Positions 9,192-18,510 of a stretch of DNA of 64,000 bases are shown here, piece after piece. Each line of letters opens with the position of its first letter. Within the stretch, counting starts at the first letter, position 1. Below the pieces are notes generated by a model. That model did not search any database. It was not told the origin of the DNA and worked only from the letters and a program-made list of their open reading frames with translations. The stretch is from Methylobacteriaceae bacterium (GTDB lineage: Bacteria > Pseudomonadota > Alphaproteobacteria > Rhizobiales > Beijerinckiaceae). A program made the position numbers and the translations under genes. The stretch is from assembly GCA_020638195.1 (NCBI GenBank), contig JACKJC010000001.1:857001-921000 (forward strand), given 5' to 3'.

Positions 9192-11006
9192 ATGGCCAGC
9201 GAGCCCAAAAAATCCATCCGCATCGGCGGCGCCTCTGGCTATTGGGGCGACAGTAACGCAGCGCCCGCGCAGCTCGTCGACAGGGGCGATATCGACTATC
9301 TCGTCTTCGACTATCTCGCCGAAGTCACGATGGCGATCCTCGCGAAGCTCAAGAGCCGCAAGGAGGATCAGGGCTACGCGCACGATTTCGTCTTCGGCGT
9401 GATGAAGCCGCTGATCAGGAAAATCGCGGACAGGAAGATCAAGGTCATCGCCAATGCCGGCGGCGTCAATCTCGAGGCCTGCCGCAAGGCGCTCGAACAG
9501 GTCTGCAAGGAGGCAGGCGTCACGCTGAAGATCGGCACGGTCGAGGGCGACAATCTGCTGGAACGCGAGGAGGAATTGCGCGCGCTCGACATCAGGGAAA
9601 TGCAGTCGGGCGCGGCCTTTCCGGCGAAGCTGATGAGCGTCAACGCCTATCTCGGCGCCTTCCCGATCGCCGCCGCGCTCGACGCCGGCGCCGATATCGT
9701 GCTCACCGGCCGCTGCGTCGATTCCGCGGTGTCGCTCGCGCCACTCATCCACGAGTTCAAGTGGAAGCCCACGGATTACGACCTGCTCGCGCAGGGTTCG
9801 CTATGCGGCCATCTGCTGGAATGCGGCGCGCAGGTCACGGGCGGCAATTTCACGGACTGGCGCGACGTGGAATCAGGCTGGGAAGACGTTGGCTGGCCGG
9901 TCGCCGAATGTTTTGCCGACGGCTCCTTCATCGTCACGAAACCGCCGGGCACGGGCGGCGCGGTCACGCCGCTCACCGTCGCCGAACAGATGCTCTACGA
10001 GATCGGCGATCCCGCCGCCTACATCCTGCCCGACGTCGTCTGCGATTTTACGGGCGTGACCATGGTGCAGGATGGCGCGGATCGCGTGCGCGTGGATGGC
10101 GCGAAGGGCCGCATGCCGACGCGCACCTACAAGGTTTCGGCCACCTATCCCGGCGGCTTCCGCCTCGTCTCCTCGTCGGTTTTCGCGGGCTACGATGCGC
10201 CGGCCAAGGCGCGCCGCGTGGCCGAAGCCGTGCTTAATCGCGTCGGCAAGATGCTGAAGGAAGCGGGCCTCCCGCCTTTCGGCGATGTCGCGATCGACGT
10301 GATCGGCGACGAGGCCCTTTACGGTGGCAGCGCCGATCCGCGCCGCAGCCCGCCGCGCGAAGTCGTACTGCGCCTCGCCGTGCAGCACGCGCGTCCGGAA
10401 GCCTGCGAATTGCTGGCGAAGGAAAGCGTCGGCACAGCGCTCGCGACCTCGACCGGCCGCTGTGGCATCGACGCCGGCCGTCCCTCTGCTTCGCCGATGG
10501 TGCGGCTGTTCTCCTTCCTGATCGACAAGGCCTTCGTGAAAGTCGCGGTGAAGATCGACGGCGCGGACGTCGCCTTCGCGCCTTTCCTGCCGCCGGCCGA
10601 TCACAAGGATGTCGTCGTCCACCCGACTGTGGCCGAAATGGCCCTGCCGCCCGGCCGTCGCATCGAGGCGCCGCTGATCGCGCTCGCGGTCGCGCGCTCC
10701 GGCGACAAGGGCAATGGCTCGAATGTCGGCGTCATCGCGCGCAAGCCCGAATACTGGCCGGTCATTCGCGCGAGTCTGACGAGCGATGCGGTCAAATCCT
10801 ATTTTGCGCATTACGTGAAGGGCGAGGTCGAGCGCTTCGACCTGCCGGGGACGCATGCGCTCAACTTCCTGATGCACGAGTCGCTCGGCGGCGGCGGCAC
10901 GTCGTCGGTGCGGCTCGATACGCAGGCGAAGACCTTTGGTCAGTTGCTGCTGTCTATTCCGGTTTCCGTGCCGGAGGCGTGGAGCAACGAACTGGCCTCC
11001 TATTGA
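9192..11006 (+). CDS. AtuA-like acyclic terpene utilisation protein (DUF1446)
   Basis: A 604-residue protein with the DUF1446/AtuA domain (IRIGGASGYWGDS at the start, IANAGGVNLEACRKALE at about residues 86-102) and the C-terminal AtuA-like small domain (LIALAVARSGDKGNGSNVGV...) fused to it. In Pseudomonas, AtuA is required for growth on citronellol and related acyclic terpenes, but its reaction is not established. There is no geranyl-CoA carboxylase in the window, so a full Atu pathway is not shown. Start at the ATG at 9192, just after the likely leader; upstream codons lack family similarity. Confidence 0.85.
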   Translation: MASEPKKSIRIGGASGYWGDSNAAPAQLVDRGDIDYLVFDYLAEVTMAILAKLKSRKEDQGYAHDFVFGVMKPLIRKIADRKIKVIANAGGVNLEACRKALEQVCKEAGVTLKIGTVEGDNLLEREEELRALDIREMQSGAAFPAKLMSVNAYLGAFPIAAALDAGADIVLTGRCVDSAVSLAPLIHEFKWKPTDYDLLAQGSLCGHLLECGAQVTGGNFTDWRDVESGWEDVGWPVAECFADGSFIVTKPPGTGGAVTPLTVAEQMLYEIGDPAAYILPDVVCDFTGVTMVQDGADRVRVDGAKGRMPTRTYKVSATYPGGFRLVSSSVFAGYDAPAKARRVAEAVLNRVGKMLKEAGLPPFGDVAIDVIGDEALYGGSADPRRSPPREVVLRLAVQHARPEACELLAKESVGTALATSTGRCGIDAGRPSASPMVRLFSFLIDKAFVKVAVKIDGADVAFAPFLPPADHKDVVVHPTVAEMALPPGRRIEAPLIALAVARSGDKGNGSNVGVIARKPEYWPVIRASLTSDAVKSYFAHYVKGEVERFDLPGTHALNFLMHESLGGGGTSSVRLDTQAKTFGQLLLSIPVSVPEAWSNELASY

Positions 11007-11069
11007 CCGGGCTCAATTGCGGGCCTCGGCGGCGGCGCTATGTCAGGCGCTGAAACTGCCGAGGTTCGA

Positions 11070-11501
11070 ATGTCCGACGAACAGCGTTCGCCCACTTTCA
11101 CCGTCACGCGAAAAATCCGCTTCGGCCACGTCGATCCCGCGGGCATCGTCTACTACCCGCACTATTTCGACATGTTCAACGGCGTGGTCGAGGACTTCTT
11201 CGACGATTGCGTCGGCGCGTCTTTCCAGGCGATGCGCAGCCAGTTTCGCGTCGTCACGCCCCTGCGCAACATCGAGGCCGATTTCATTGCGCCCTGTCGT
11301 ATCGGCGACAAGCTCGATCTGGCGTTGACGCTGGTGAAAGTCGGCCACACGTCGCTGCGCCTCCTCATCGAGGGCGGCGTGAACGGGTCGCCGCGCCTCG
11401 CCGCGAAACTCGCCATCGTCTTTGTTTCGTCTGATGACGGGCGCGCGGTCGAACCGCCGCCGCCGGTGCTGGCGCGGCTGAAGGAACTGGCCGCGACCTG
11501 A
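11070..11501 (+). CDS. acyl-CoA thioesterase, 4HBT hotdog family
   Basis: A single hotdog-fold domain of 143 residues. The signature FGHVDPAGIVYYPHYFDMFNG with the active-site Asp in HVDPAG is that of the 4-hydroxybenzoyl-CoA thioesterase/YbgC branch. It hydrolyses an acyl- or aroyl-CoA, substrate unknown. I chose the ATG at 11070, which has a GAGG site about seven bases upstream; an in-frame ATG at 11040 would add ten residues. It lies between atuA-like and the broken acyl-CoA synthetase in the same direction and was probably part of one operon. Confidence 0.85.
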   Translation: MSDEQRSPTFTVTRKIRFGHVDPAGIVYYPHYFDMFNGVVEDFFDDCVGASFQAMRSQFRVVTPLRNIEADFIAPCRIGDKLDLALTLVKVGHTSLRLLIEGGVNGSPRLAAKLAIVFVSSDDGRAVEPPPPVLARLKELAAT

Positions 11502-11595
11502 CCGCTTCGACCCGTTTTGCGGGCGTTCCGAAAATTTGTTATGCTTCATACCTAGTCAACGCGGCCGCGAGAGCCGCGCGCCGGGAGAAGCGAAC

Positions 11596-13214
11596 ATGTC
11601 CGAGGCGAACGTCTACGCCAGCAAGCCGTGGCTTGCGCGCTACACGCCGGGCCTGCCGCACCAGATAGAAGCCGCGCACCGTGACGCGCTCTCGCTGTTC
11701 CGCGCCGCCGTCGCGCGTGCGGCGGACAAGCCCGCGCTGATCTATTTCGATGGCGTCGTCACCTATGCGGAACTTGATCGCATGAGCGACGCGCTCGCCG
11801 CCGCCCTTCTCGTGCGCGGCTTTTCGGCGGGCGACCGCTGCGCGGTCTACATGCAGAACATGCCGCAATTCCCGATCGTTCTTCTCGGCGCATGGAAGGC
11901 GGGCGGCATCGCCGTTCCCATCAATCCGATGAACCGCGAGCGTGAATTGACGCTCATGCTCACTTGCGCACCCAAGGCGTTCTGCGTCATCTCGACCAAT
12001 TTTGTGCGCCGAAGTGATCGCCGCGCCGGACAATGTCCGCGGCCCGACATCATCACCTCGACATCAGCGCTCAGATCTTCAGACCCGCAACGATCGCCGC
12101 GTGCTTGCGCATGGCACGACGCGAGAGCGCTCAGGATCTGCTCGAAACCATCGCCGCGCATCACGTGGGTCGATTTTGCGCTGACGCCGAACCGACGACA
12201 TCCCGCCTTTATCGTCACCTCGGCACGACAGCCGGGCCTGCCAGGCGGCGATGGTTCACGCACGCCAATGTCGCCTTCAACGCGGGCCATCGCAAACTGG
12301 TGGTATTCGGCAGAGGGACGGCGATTCCATTCTTGGCCTCGCGCCACTGTTTCGTCACTGGCTGATCGCCCGCTATCGTGAGTCGTGGCATCTCTTGCCC
12401 CCTCATGCCCCGTACTTCCGTTTCGGGCCAGCGTCGTGCGCTGGATGCTGGTCAGGCACAGGCCGGCGTTCACCGTCAGCGCGATTACCGCCTTCATGCG
12501 CTCTTGAGCAATCAGCCACCCACGAAAAATTCAGCGAAAGCCTCAAGGTGATCGTCAGACGGCGCGCCACGTTCCGCCGGCCATCGTCGATGAATTCCGC
12601 GCGCGCACCGGCCATTACATCAGCGACTACGGCCTCACCAGAAACCAACGCCGGCGTGATCGCCGTGCACTGGGCAGATACGCCCGTCGATCCTGCAAGT
12701 GGCGCGCTCGCGATCGGCGTGCCGAAGTTCTTGCGAGCGTCACGGATCGCGAACGAACAGCGCGCCCGCGCTGTTGGCGAAACCGGCGAGATCGTTGTCT
12801 CCAGCCCGGCCGTGTCCGCCGGGCCTGGAAACCGAAGAGAACGGCAGTACGCGATGCCGCGAGACGGTTTTTCCGCACCGGCGACGCTATGGATGAACGC
12901 GGCTGGTTCTGTCGACACAAGAAGGACATGATCGTCGCCTCCGGCTAAGGTCCTGGCCGCGCGAGGTCGAGGATGTGCTCTACGGGCATCCCGCCGTGCG
13001 CGAGGCCGCCGTCATCGGCGTGACCGATCCCTATCGTGGCGAGACCGTGAAGGCGGTCGTCAGCCTGAAACCCGGCGCCACGGCGACAGCCGCGGATCTC
13101 GATGCGCATTGTCGCGCCAAGATGGCGGCCTACAAGCGCCCGCAGCAGATCGAGATCGTCGAGGAATTGCCGAAGACGGTGACGGGGAAGATTCTGCGGC
13201 GGATGCTGCGCTGA
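11596..13214 (+). pseudogene. acyl-CoA synthetase (AMP-forming), disrupted
   Basis: The 5' part (from the ATG at 11596, with a GGGAGAAG site) encodes a normal start of an ANL-superfamily acyl-CoA synthetase up to the PKAF segment near 11980. The 3' part (from about 12970) encodes a normal C-terminal lid including YRGETVKAVVSLKPG and PKTVTGKILRR. Between them, recognisable family pieces (THANVAFNA, DSILGLAPLF, DEFRARTGHYI, GVIAVHWADTP, KKDMIVASG) are scattered over all three plus frames with at least four frame changes and an in-frame stop after VASG near 12945. The gene cannot make a full enzyme. Damage is confined to roughly 12000-12970. Confidence 0.85.
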
Positions 13215-13223
13215 AGGATTTGT

Positions 13224-13329
13224 CCGTCATTGCGAGGAGGCCCGCAGGGCCGACGTGGCAATCTATCCCCGGATCTCGATCCAGTTCCGGGGATGGATTG
13301 CTTCGTCGTTTCACTCCTCGCAATGACGG
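13224..13329. repeat. intergenic palindromic repeat (CCGTCATTGCGAGG type), copy 1
   Basis: The ends CCGTCATTGCGAGG and CCTCGCAATGACGG are exact inverted copies, with inner arms around GGCAATC and GATTGCTTCG. A second member of the same family is at 21624-21707. It fills the gap between the acyl-CoA synthetase pseudogene and the convergent regulator gene. Confidence 0.8.
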
Positions 13330-13334
13330 CGCGA

Positions 13335-14135
13335 TTAGGAAGCCGTCTTGGTTCTCAAATATTCCGTCGTCCCCGCATCCGCCGGAAAAAACGTCTCGAT
13401 CGCCAGTTCCGACAACGTCACATCGACCGGCGTGCCGAACACGGTGATGGTCGAGATGAACGACAGCGTCGCATCGCCCGCGCGCAGGCGCAGCGGCACG
13501 ACGATGGCGGGATCGCCGCCTGCATCGGTGTCGTGCGGCGCGAGATCGATCGTCTCGGGATAGACGTAGCCGAGCAATTCGCTCAGCAAGTCTTCCAGCC
13601 CCGCATCGCCGCTCGCCGCAATCTGCTGGCGCACGCGCGCGAGAAGATGCGCGCGCCATTCGCCGAAGTTGAGGATGCGCGGCGCGAGCGCCTGCGGATG
13701 CAGCGCGAGCCGCATGGCGTTGGGCGCCGCCATCAGCTCAGTCGCGACGCCGTCGAGAAAGGCCGCGACGCCGGCGTTGAAGGCGACGATGTTCCAGCGC
13801 CGGTCGACGGCGAGCGCCGGGAAGGGCGCGCAACCCTGCAGCACGGCGTCGACCGCCGCGCGCGCGGCGGACAGGGCGGGATCGTCGAGCGCGCGCTCAG
13901 CATAAACAGGCGCAAAGCCCGCCGCGAGCAGGATCGCGTTTCTTTCACGCAGCGGCACCGCAAGCGTTTCGGCGAGATGCACGATCATGTCGCGCGAGGG
14001 CTGCGCCCGGCCGGTTTCGACGAAGCTCAGATGGCGCGCGGAAATCTCGGCTTCGAGAGCGAGTTCGAGCTGGCTCATGCGACGGCGCTGGCGCCATTGG
14101 CGCAGATATTCGCCCGGAGGTCGGTGGTATCCCAT
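13335..14135 (-). CDS. XRE-family regulator with MmyB-like ligand-binding domain
   Basis: A 266-residue transcription regulator. Residues about 8-62 form an XRE helix-turn-helix (MSQLELALEAEISARHLSFVE). The remaining part is the MmyB-like PAS-related domain seen in actinobacterial and proteobacterial regulators (RWNIVAFNAG, FGEWRAHLLARVR, FGTPVDVTLSELAIETFFPAD), which binds a fatty-acid-like ligand in the few studied cases. It is divergent from the small membrane protein gene at 14258, the obvious candidate target. Start at the ATG at 14135. Confidence 0.85.
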   Translation of the reverse strand: MGYHRPPGEYLRQWRQRRRMSQLELALEAEISARHLSFVETGRAQPSRDMIVHLAETLAVPLRERNAILLAAGFAPVYAERALDDPALSAARAAVDAVLQGCAPFPALAVDRRWNIVAFNAGVAAFLDGVATELMAAPNAMRLALHPQALAPRILNFGEWRAHLLARVRQQIAASGDAGLEDLLSELLGYVYPETIDLAPHDTDAGGDPAIVVPLRLRAGDATLSFISTITVFGTPVDVTLSELAIETFFPADAGTTEYLRTKTAS

Positions 14136-14257
14136 GCCCGCAATCTAGCGCGTCGGCGCATGCATCCAATTACCTCGCGCGTAATCGACGGGCAGCGCGG
14201 CTTCGAACAGCATTCTTCCGAGCCGCTCGTTGGAGCGGATGATCAAGGAGACAGACC

Positions 14258-14656
14258 ATGCGTTTCGTCGTTTCTTCCCCCCTTCTGCGCAACGTTCTCA
14301 TTGTCGACGCCGCCTTCAGCTGCGCGTCCGGCATCGTGCTGGCCGCAGCCGCCACGCCGCTGGCCGCGGCCTTCGGACTGCCGCACGGTCTCGTGCTGGG
14401 CGCCGGCGTATTCCTGCTGCCCTATGCGATCTTCGTTGGCGCGCTCGGCCTCTGGGCCATGCTGCCGCGCGGGCTGGTGTGGTTCGTCGTCGCCGGCAAT
14501 GCGCTATGGGTGATCGAAAGTCTGGTCACGCTGGCGCAGACCGCGCCGACGCAACTCGGCGTCGCCGCGATCGTCGCGCAGGCCACTGTCGTGGCGGCAA
14601 TAGCGGCCGGGCAGTGGATCGGGCTGAAGCGCTCCCAGCCGGCGCAGGTGGCGTGA
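14258..14656 (+). CDS. small integral membrane protein, four TM segments
   Basis: A 132-residue hydrophobic protein with four predicted membrane helices (about residues 13-33, 46-66, 71-90, 99-120) and a short basic tail. It resembles the unnamed four-TM proteins commonly paired with MmyB-type regulators; no catalytic motif is visible. An AAGGAG-like site lies upstream of the ATG at 14258. It is divergent from the XRE regulator across 122 bases and is probably controlled by it. Confidence 0.7.
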   Translation: MRFVVSSPLLRNVLIVDAAFSCASGIVLAAAATPLAAAFGLPHGLVLGAGVFLLPYAIFVGALGLWAMLPRGLVWFVVAGNALWVIESLVTLAQTAPTQLGVAAIVAQATVVAAIAAGQWIGLKRSQPAQVA

Positions 14657-14677
14657 ACGAGGACGCGACGTGAATTC

Positions 14678-14803
14678 CCCTCCTCCTTGTGGGGAGGGGT
14701 TAGGGGAGGGGGCGCGAAGTCTTGCGACAAGCTTGCGTCCGCGCCACTTTCCGCAGGATTGCGCGACCCCCTGCCCAGCTTTCCCCACCAGGGGGAGGGA
14801 GTA
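14678..14803. repeat. GC-rich imperfect palindromic intergenic element
   Basis: The left arm around CCTCCTTGTGGGGAGGGG and the right arm around CCCCACCAGGGGGAGG pair over about 125 bases. The element lies between a membrane-protein gene and the VOC pseudogene. This 'CTCC-TGTGGGGAGG' type of extragenic palindrome is frequent in Rhizobiales. Confidence 0.6.
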
Positions 14804-14831
14804 GCTTCAAGGCGTCGCAATCGGACACGTT

Positions 14832-15218
14832 TCAAGGCGCCAGAAACGTCACCGCCTCGATCCGATTCCCATCGGGGTCGCGCACGAAAGCCGCGTAATA
14901 TACATTCGGGCCCGAGCCATAGGGCCGCCGCCCCGGCGCGCCATCGTCGCCTCCCCCATGCGCCAGCGCTGCGGCGTAAAAGGCTTGTACGGCTTCCGGG
15001 GACCGCGCGCGGATGGCGACATGCGCGCCGACATCGGCGGACGCCGGCGGCAGATTTTCCCGCAGGTTGATCCAGATTTCCGAATGCGTCTTGCCGAAGC
15101 CGATCATGCGCTCGCGCACGACCAGCTTGGTGTAGCCGAGCGGTGCGAGCGTTGCTTCTTAGAAAGCGGCGCTTCGGGCGAGATCGCGGACGGCGAGCGA
15201 GACGTGGTCGATCGCCAT
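14832..15218 (-). pseudogene. VOC/glyoxalase-family gene with an internal stop codon
   Basis: Reading from the ATG at 15218 gives MAIDHVSLAVRDLARSAAF, then a TAA at 15161-15159, then EATLAPLGYTKLVV and a normal VOC fold to the end (IWINLRENL, ARSPEAVQAFYAAALAHGG, YYAAFVRDPDGNRIEAVTF). Family members have Tyr at the stopped position (..FYEAAL..), so one base change (TAC or TAT to TAA) explains it. The rest of the 128-residue frame is intact, so the change is recent, or it is a sequencing error. Seven bases downstream of rppH. Confidence 0.85.
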
Positions 15219-15225
15219 CGCGCTC

Positions 15226-15729
15226 CTACTTCCCGATCAGCGGCGCGAACGCCGCGACCACCTGCTCGTAGACCTCGCGCTTGAACGGAATGATCAGCTC
15301 CGGCAGGCGCGAAATCTCTTCCCAGCGCCAGGCATCGAATTCCGGCTTGTGGCCGGGGCCGGGATCGTGAATGTCGATCTCGCTTTCGTCGCCCGTGAAG
15401 CGCAGCGCGAACCATTTCTGCGTCTGCCCGCGATAACCGCCGCGCCACGCCTTTTTCGCGACGTCCTGCGGCAAGTCGTAGGAATACCAGTCCGGCGCCT
15501 CGGCGATCAGCTCGACCGAGCGCACATTGGTTTCCTCGTGCAGCTCGCGCAGGGCCGCCGCATAGGGCTCCTCGCCGGGATCGATGCCGCCCTGCGGCAT
15601 CTGCCATTCGTGACCGGGCGCGACATGTTCGGGCTGGCGCTTGTTGCGCCGTCGTCCGACGAAGACGAGGCCCTGGGCGTTGACCAGCATGACGCCGACG
15701 CAGGGGCGATAGGGCGGGCGCTTGCTCAC
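15226..15729 (-). CDS. rppH: RNA pyrophosphohydrolase, Nudix family
   Basis: A 167-residue Nudix hydrolase. The Nudix box is GGIDPGEEPYAAALRELHEETN (first G near residue 47), and the RppH hallmarks are YRPCVGVMLVN at the start, GHEWQMPQGGI, and the GYRGQTQKWFALRF segment. It removes pyrophosphate from the 5' end of mRNAs, starting decay, or hydrolyses dinucleoside polyphosphates. The start is a GTG at 15729 overlapping the stop of the deacetylase gene (GTGA), as this operon order predicts. Confidence 0.92.
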   Translation of the reverse strand: MSKRPPYRPCVGVMLVNAQGLVFVGRRRNKRQPEHVAPGHEWQMPQGGIDPGEEPYAAALRELHEETNVRSVELIAEAPDWYSYDLPQDVAKKAWRGGYRGQTQKWFALRFTGDESEIDIHDPGPGHKPEFDAWRWEEISRLPELIIPFKREVYEQVVAAFAPLIGK

Positions 15730-16958
15730 TGCCGGCGCTCCGCCTGCGGTCCGCCGCCGCGCGACAGCAATGCGCTCGCCGGCGCCAGCGCGACGCCACG
15801 CCGTTCGAGGCCGCGCGCGAACCGGCCGACATGCTCGATGCTGACCGGAATGGCGCTGGCGAAACCGAGCGCAGCGCCTTTCTGGCGGGCGATCGTCTCT
15901 AGCCGCGCCAGCGCCGCCTCGATCGCCTCCGGCCGCTGATCCGCGTCGATCACGACGTCGGCGCGCGCGGTGATCGCGCCGACCTGCGCGCCGATCGTAC
16001 CAGCGAGAGATTGCGGCGCCGAACCGTCGTCGACGAAGGCGACGCCGCGCCGCGCCAGCTCGCGCATGACGGGCGTCATCGCGGCCGCGTTCGACATGAA
16101 GCGCGCGCCGAGGAAATTGACGACGCCGACATAGCCCGAGAAACGGCTCATCAGCCAGGACAGGTCGCTTTCCAAATCCTTGTCGGAAGCGCGCGCCGTC
16201 AGCGTGTGCGGGCCAGGATCGTTCTGCGGATAGTCGAACGGCTCCATCGGCGCCTGAAGGAAGGTCTCGTGACCATGCGCGCGCGCTTTGGCTGCGTCGG
16301 CCTGCACTTCGGCGCCATAGGGGGCGAAGGCAAAGGACACGTCGGCCGGCAGTTTGTCCATCGCGGCGTCGGTCGTCGCGTTGGAGAGGCCGAGCCCGCC
16401 GACGATCAGCGCGATGCGCGGCGCGCCCGATTTCAACTTCTGCGAGGTCACGAGCGGTCGGGCGTAGACTTCGTAGGGCTTGGCGCCGTCGGCGCCGATC
16501 CGTGGCAGCGCGCCGAACCGGCCGCGCTCGATGAGGCGTTTGTCCGGCGCCGGCGTCAGGCTGACGCTCGCGGCCTGGTCGAGCTGGATGATGAGCGCGC
16601 CCGGCGCGCCGCCGCCGCCCGCCCGTGTCACCTTCACGCCCGACTGGCTTTCGACCTCCTGGCCGGTATGCCGCTCGGTGCGGCGTTCGATCGTGCCGGT
16701 CGGCGCGGGGTCGGATCGCGCGGCGACGGCCGGCGGCTTGTAGGGGTCGATCTTCGCCACAGCGCGGGGCCAGCCGCCATTGGGGTCGCCATAGGCCCAA
16801 ATGTACCCGCCAACGGCGAATATGGTCGCGCCGATCAGCGAATAGACGATCCCCGCGCCCGACAGGGGGAAGCCGCCGCCGCGCGTTTCGCGCACGGCTT
16901 CCGGGCGCTGCTCGCGCGCGGGCTTCAGCCCGAGAGGTTGGTGAAGTTCATCCGACAT
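15726..16958 (-). CDS. divergent polysaccharide deacetylase family protein
   Basis: A 410-residue protein with one N-terminal membrane anchor (about residues 34-54) and a periplasmic divergent polysaccharide deacetylase (DUF610/YibQ-like) domain from about residue 180 (RIALIVGGLGLSNATTDAAM...LPADVSFAFAPYG...HETFLQAPMEPFDYP). A Pro/Gly-rich linker separates them. Family members sit beside envC and ctpA in alphaproteobacteria and are thought to act in cell-wall remodelling during division. Activity is unproven, and the typical metal-binding HxxH of NodB deacetylases is not conserved here. Confidence 0.85.
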   Translation of the reverse strand: MSDELHQPLGLKPAREQRPEAVRETRGGGFPLSGAGIVYSLIGATIFAVGGYIWAYGDPNGGWPRAVAKIDPYKPPAVAARSDPAPTGTIERRTERHTGQEVESQSGVKVTRAGGGGAPGALIIQLDQAASVSLTPAPDKRLIERGRFGALPRIGADGAKPYEVYARPLVTSQKLKSGAPRIALIVGGLGLSNATTDAAMDKLPADVSFAFAPYGAEVQADAAKARAHGHETFLQAPMEPFDYPQNDPGPHTLTARASDKDLESDLSWLMSRFSGYVGVVNFLGARFMSNAAAMTPVMRELARRGVAFVDDGSAPQSLAGTIGAQVGAITARADVVIDADQRPEAIEAALARLETIARQKGAALGFASAIPVSIEHVGRFARGLERRGVALAPASALLSRGGGPQAERRQ

Positions 16959-17030
16959 GCGCCGCTCTCGCTCGCCTCCGGCCGCGCCGAAATTCCTGGC
17001 CGTCGCGCCGAATCGCCTGCGCGAATCATA

Positions 17031-17065
17031 CGCCCGGCCGGCATTCTGGTCTTGCCGGCCGGGCG
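17031..17065. other. strong intercistronic stem-loop
   Basis: Arms CGCCCGGCCGGCA and TGCCGGCCGGGCG pair perfectly over 13 bases with a nine-base loop, between ctpA and the deacetylase gene. No T-run follows on either strand, so this is more likely an RNA-processing or stability hairpin, or a weak attenuator, than a classic terminator. Confidence 0.6.
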
Positions 17066-17103
17066 CGTCGAGGCGTCATATTCGCGCGCCGCAGCGCGCG
17101 GCG

Positions 17104-18510
17104 TCAGTTCTTCTTTTCGGGCTCCGGCGCCTTGGCGTCGGGAACCTTGGCGTCGGGCTTCTTGTCGCCCGCCTTCGGTTCGACCTTGGGCTCCGGCGCT
17201 TTCTGGGCGAGCTGCTGGGCGGTCTTGATGCCACGCAGCAATTCGTCGGCCGCGATCAGCTGCTTGTCCTTGGTCGGGTCCGGCGGGACATAGGCCTGCG
17301 AGCCGTGCTCTTCGGTGTTCTTGTCGCCGTTCTTCAGGTGGCCCTTGAGCGAGGCCTCGCCCTTCAGGTCGTCCTTGCCCTTGAGCTCATCGGGCACGTC
17401 CTGCAACACGACGATGTCGGGCTCGATGCCCTTGGCCTGGATCGAGCGGCCCGACGGCGTGTAGTAGCGCGCCGTGGTCAGCCTCAGCGCGCCATTGTTC
17501 TGGCCGAGCGGGATGATCGTCTGCACCGAGCCCTTGCCGAACGAACGGGTGCCGATCAGCGTCGCGCGCTTGTGGTCCTGCAACGCGCCGGAAACGATCT
17601 CCGAAGCCGACGCCGAGCCGCCGTTGATGAGCACCACCACGGGCTTGCCCTTGGAAATGTCGATCGGCCGCGCATTGTAACGCTGTGTTTCGTCCGCGTT
17701 CCGTCCACGCGTCGAAACGATCTCGCCGCGCTGGAGGAAGGCGTTGGAGACGGCCACCGACTGGTCGAGCAGGCCGCCGGGATTGTTGCGCAGATCGAGA
17801 ATGTAGCCCTTGAGCTTGTCGCCCGGCATTTCCTGCTGGAACTTCTGCATCGCGGCCTTCAGGCCATCGTAGGTCTGCTCGTTGAACTGCGTGATCCGGA
17901 TATAGCCGATGTCGTCGCCTTCCTTGCGCGAGCGAACCGATTTGATCTGGATGACCGCGCGCGTGAGCTTGACCTCGAGCTTCTTCTTTTCCTTGCCGCG
18001 CAGCACGGTCAACGTGACATTGGTGTTCACCGCGCCGCGCATCTTGTCGACCGCCTGGTTCAGCGTCATGCCCTGCACGCTCTCGCCGTCGATGGCGACG
18101 ATCAGATCGGCCGCCATGATGCCGGCGCGCGAGGCGGGCGTGTCGTCGATCGGGGTCACGACTTTCACGACGCCGTCTTCCTGCGTCACCTCGATGCCGA
18201 GGCCGCCGAACTCGCCGCGCGTCTGCACCTGCATGTCGCGGAAGCTCTTGGCGTCCATGTAGCTCGAATGCGGATCGAGCGAGGTCAGCATGCCGTTGAT
18301 CGCCGATTCCACCAGCTTCTGGTCCTGCGGCTTCTCGACGTAGTCCGTGCGGACCTTCTCGAAGACGTCGCCGAACAGGTTGAGGCTGCGATAGGTGTCG
18401 GAAATGGCGGCCGTGGCCGGCTGTCCGAATATGTCGACCTTCTGGGCGACCCCGAAGGCCGAGGCGCCGATGACGGCGCCCAACAGGACGTAGTTCACAT
18501 TGCGCATCAT
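17104..18510 (-). CDS. ctpA: carboxy-terminal processing peptidase, S41 family
   Basis: A 468-residue periplasmic serine protease. It has an N-terminal signal/anchor (residues 6-24), a PDZ domain (about 95-185) and the S41 catalytic core with Ser301 (NGGSASASEI) and Lys326 (SFGKGSVQ), 25 residues apart as in the D1P/CtpA family. The tail is rich in Lys, Pro and Glu. CtpA enzymes trim or degrade envelope proteins, including cell-wall hydrolases. The start ATG overlaps the envC stop (ATGA, 18507-18510), so protease and murein-hydrolase activator are made together. Confidence 0.95.
   Translation of the reverse strand: MMRNVNYVLLGAVIGASAFGVAQKVDIFGQPATAAISDTYRSLNLFGDVFEKVRTDYVEKPQDQKLVESAINGMLTSLDPHSSYMDAKSFRDMQVQTRGEFGGLGIEVTQEDGVVKVVTPIDDTPASRAGIMAADLIVAIDGESVQGMTLNQAVDKMRGAVNTNVTLTVLRGKEKKKLEVKLTRAVIQIKSVRSRKEGDDIGYIRITQFNEQTYDGLKAAMQKFQQEMPGDKLKGYILDLRNNPGGLLDQSVAVSNAFLQRGEIVSTRGRNADETQRYNARPIDISKGKPVVVLINGGSASASEIVSGALQDHKRATLIGTRSFGKGSVQTIIPLGQNNGALRLTTARYYTPSGRSIQAKGIEPDIVVLQDVPDELKGKDDLKGEASLKGHLKNGDKNTEEHGSQAYVPPDPTKDKQLIAADELLRGIKTAQQLAQKAPEPKVEPKAGDKKPDAKVPDAKAPEPEKKN

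Noticed and set aside
15159..15161. Programmed readthrough or recoding of the stop in the VOC gene
   Set aside because: The stop is TAA, which is neither a selenocysteine nor a common readthrough codon, and no recoding structure is seen. A point mutation is simpler.
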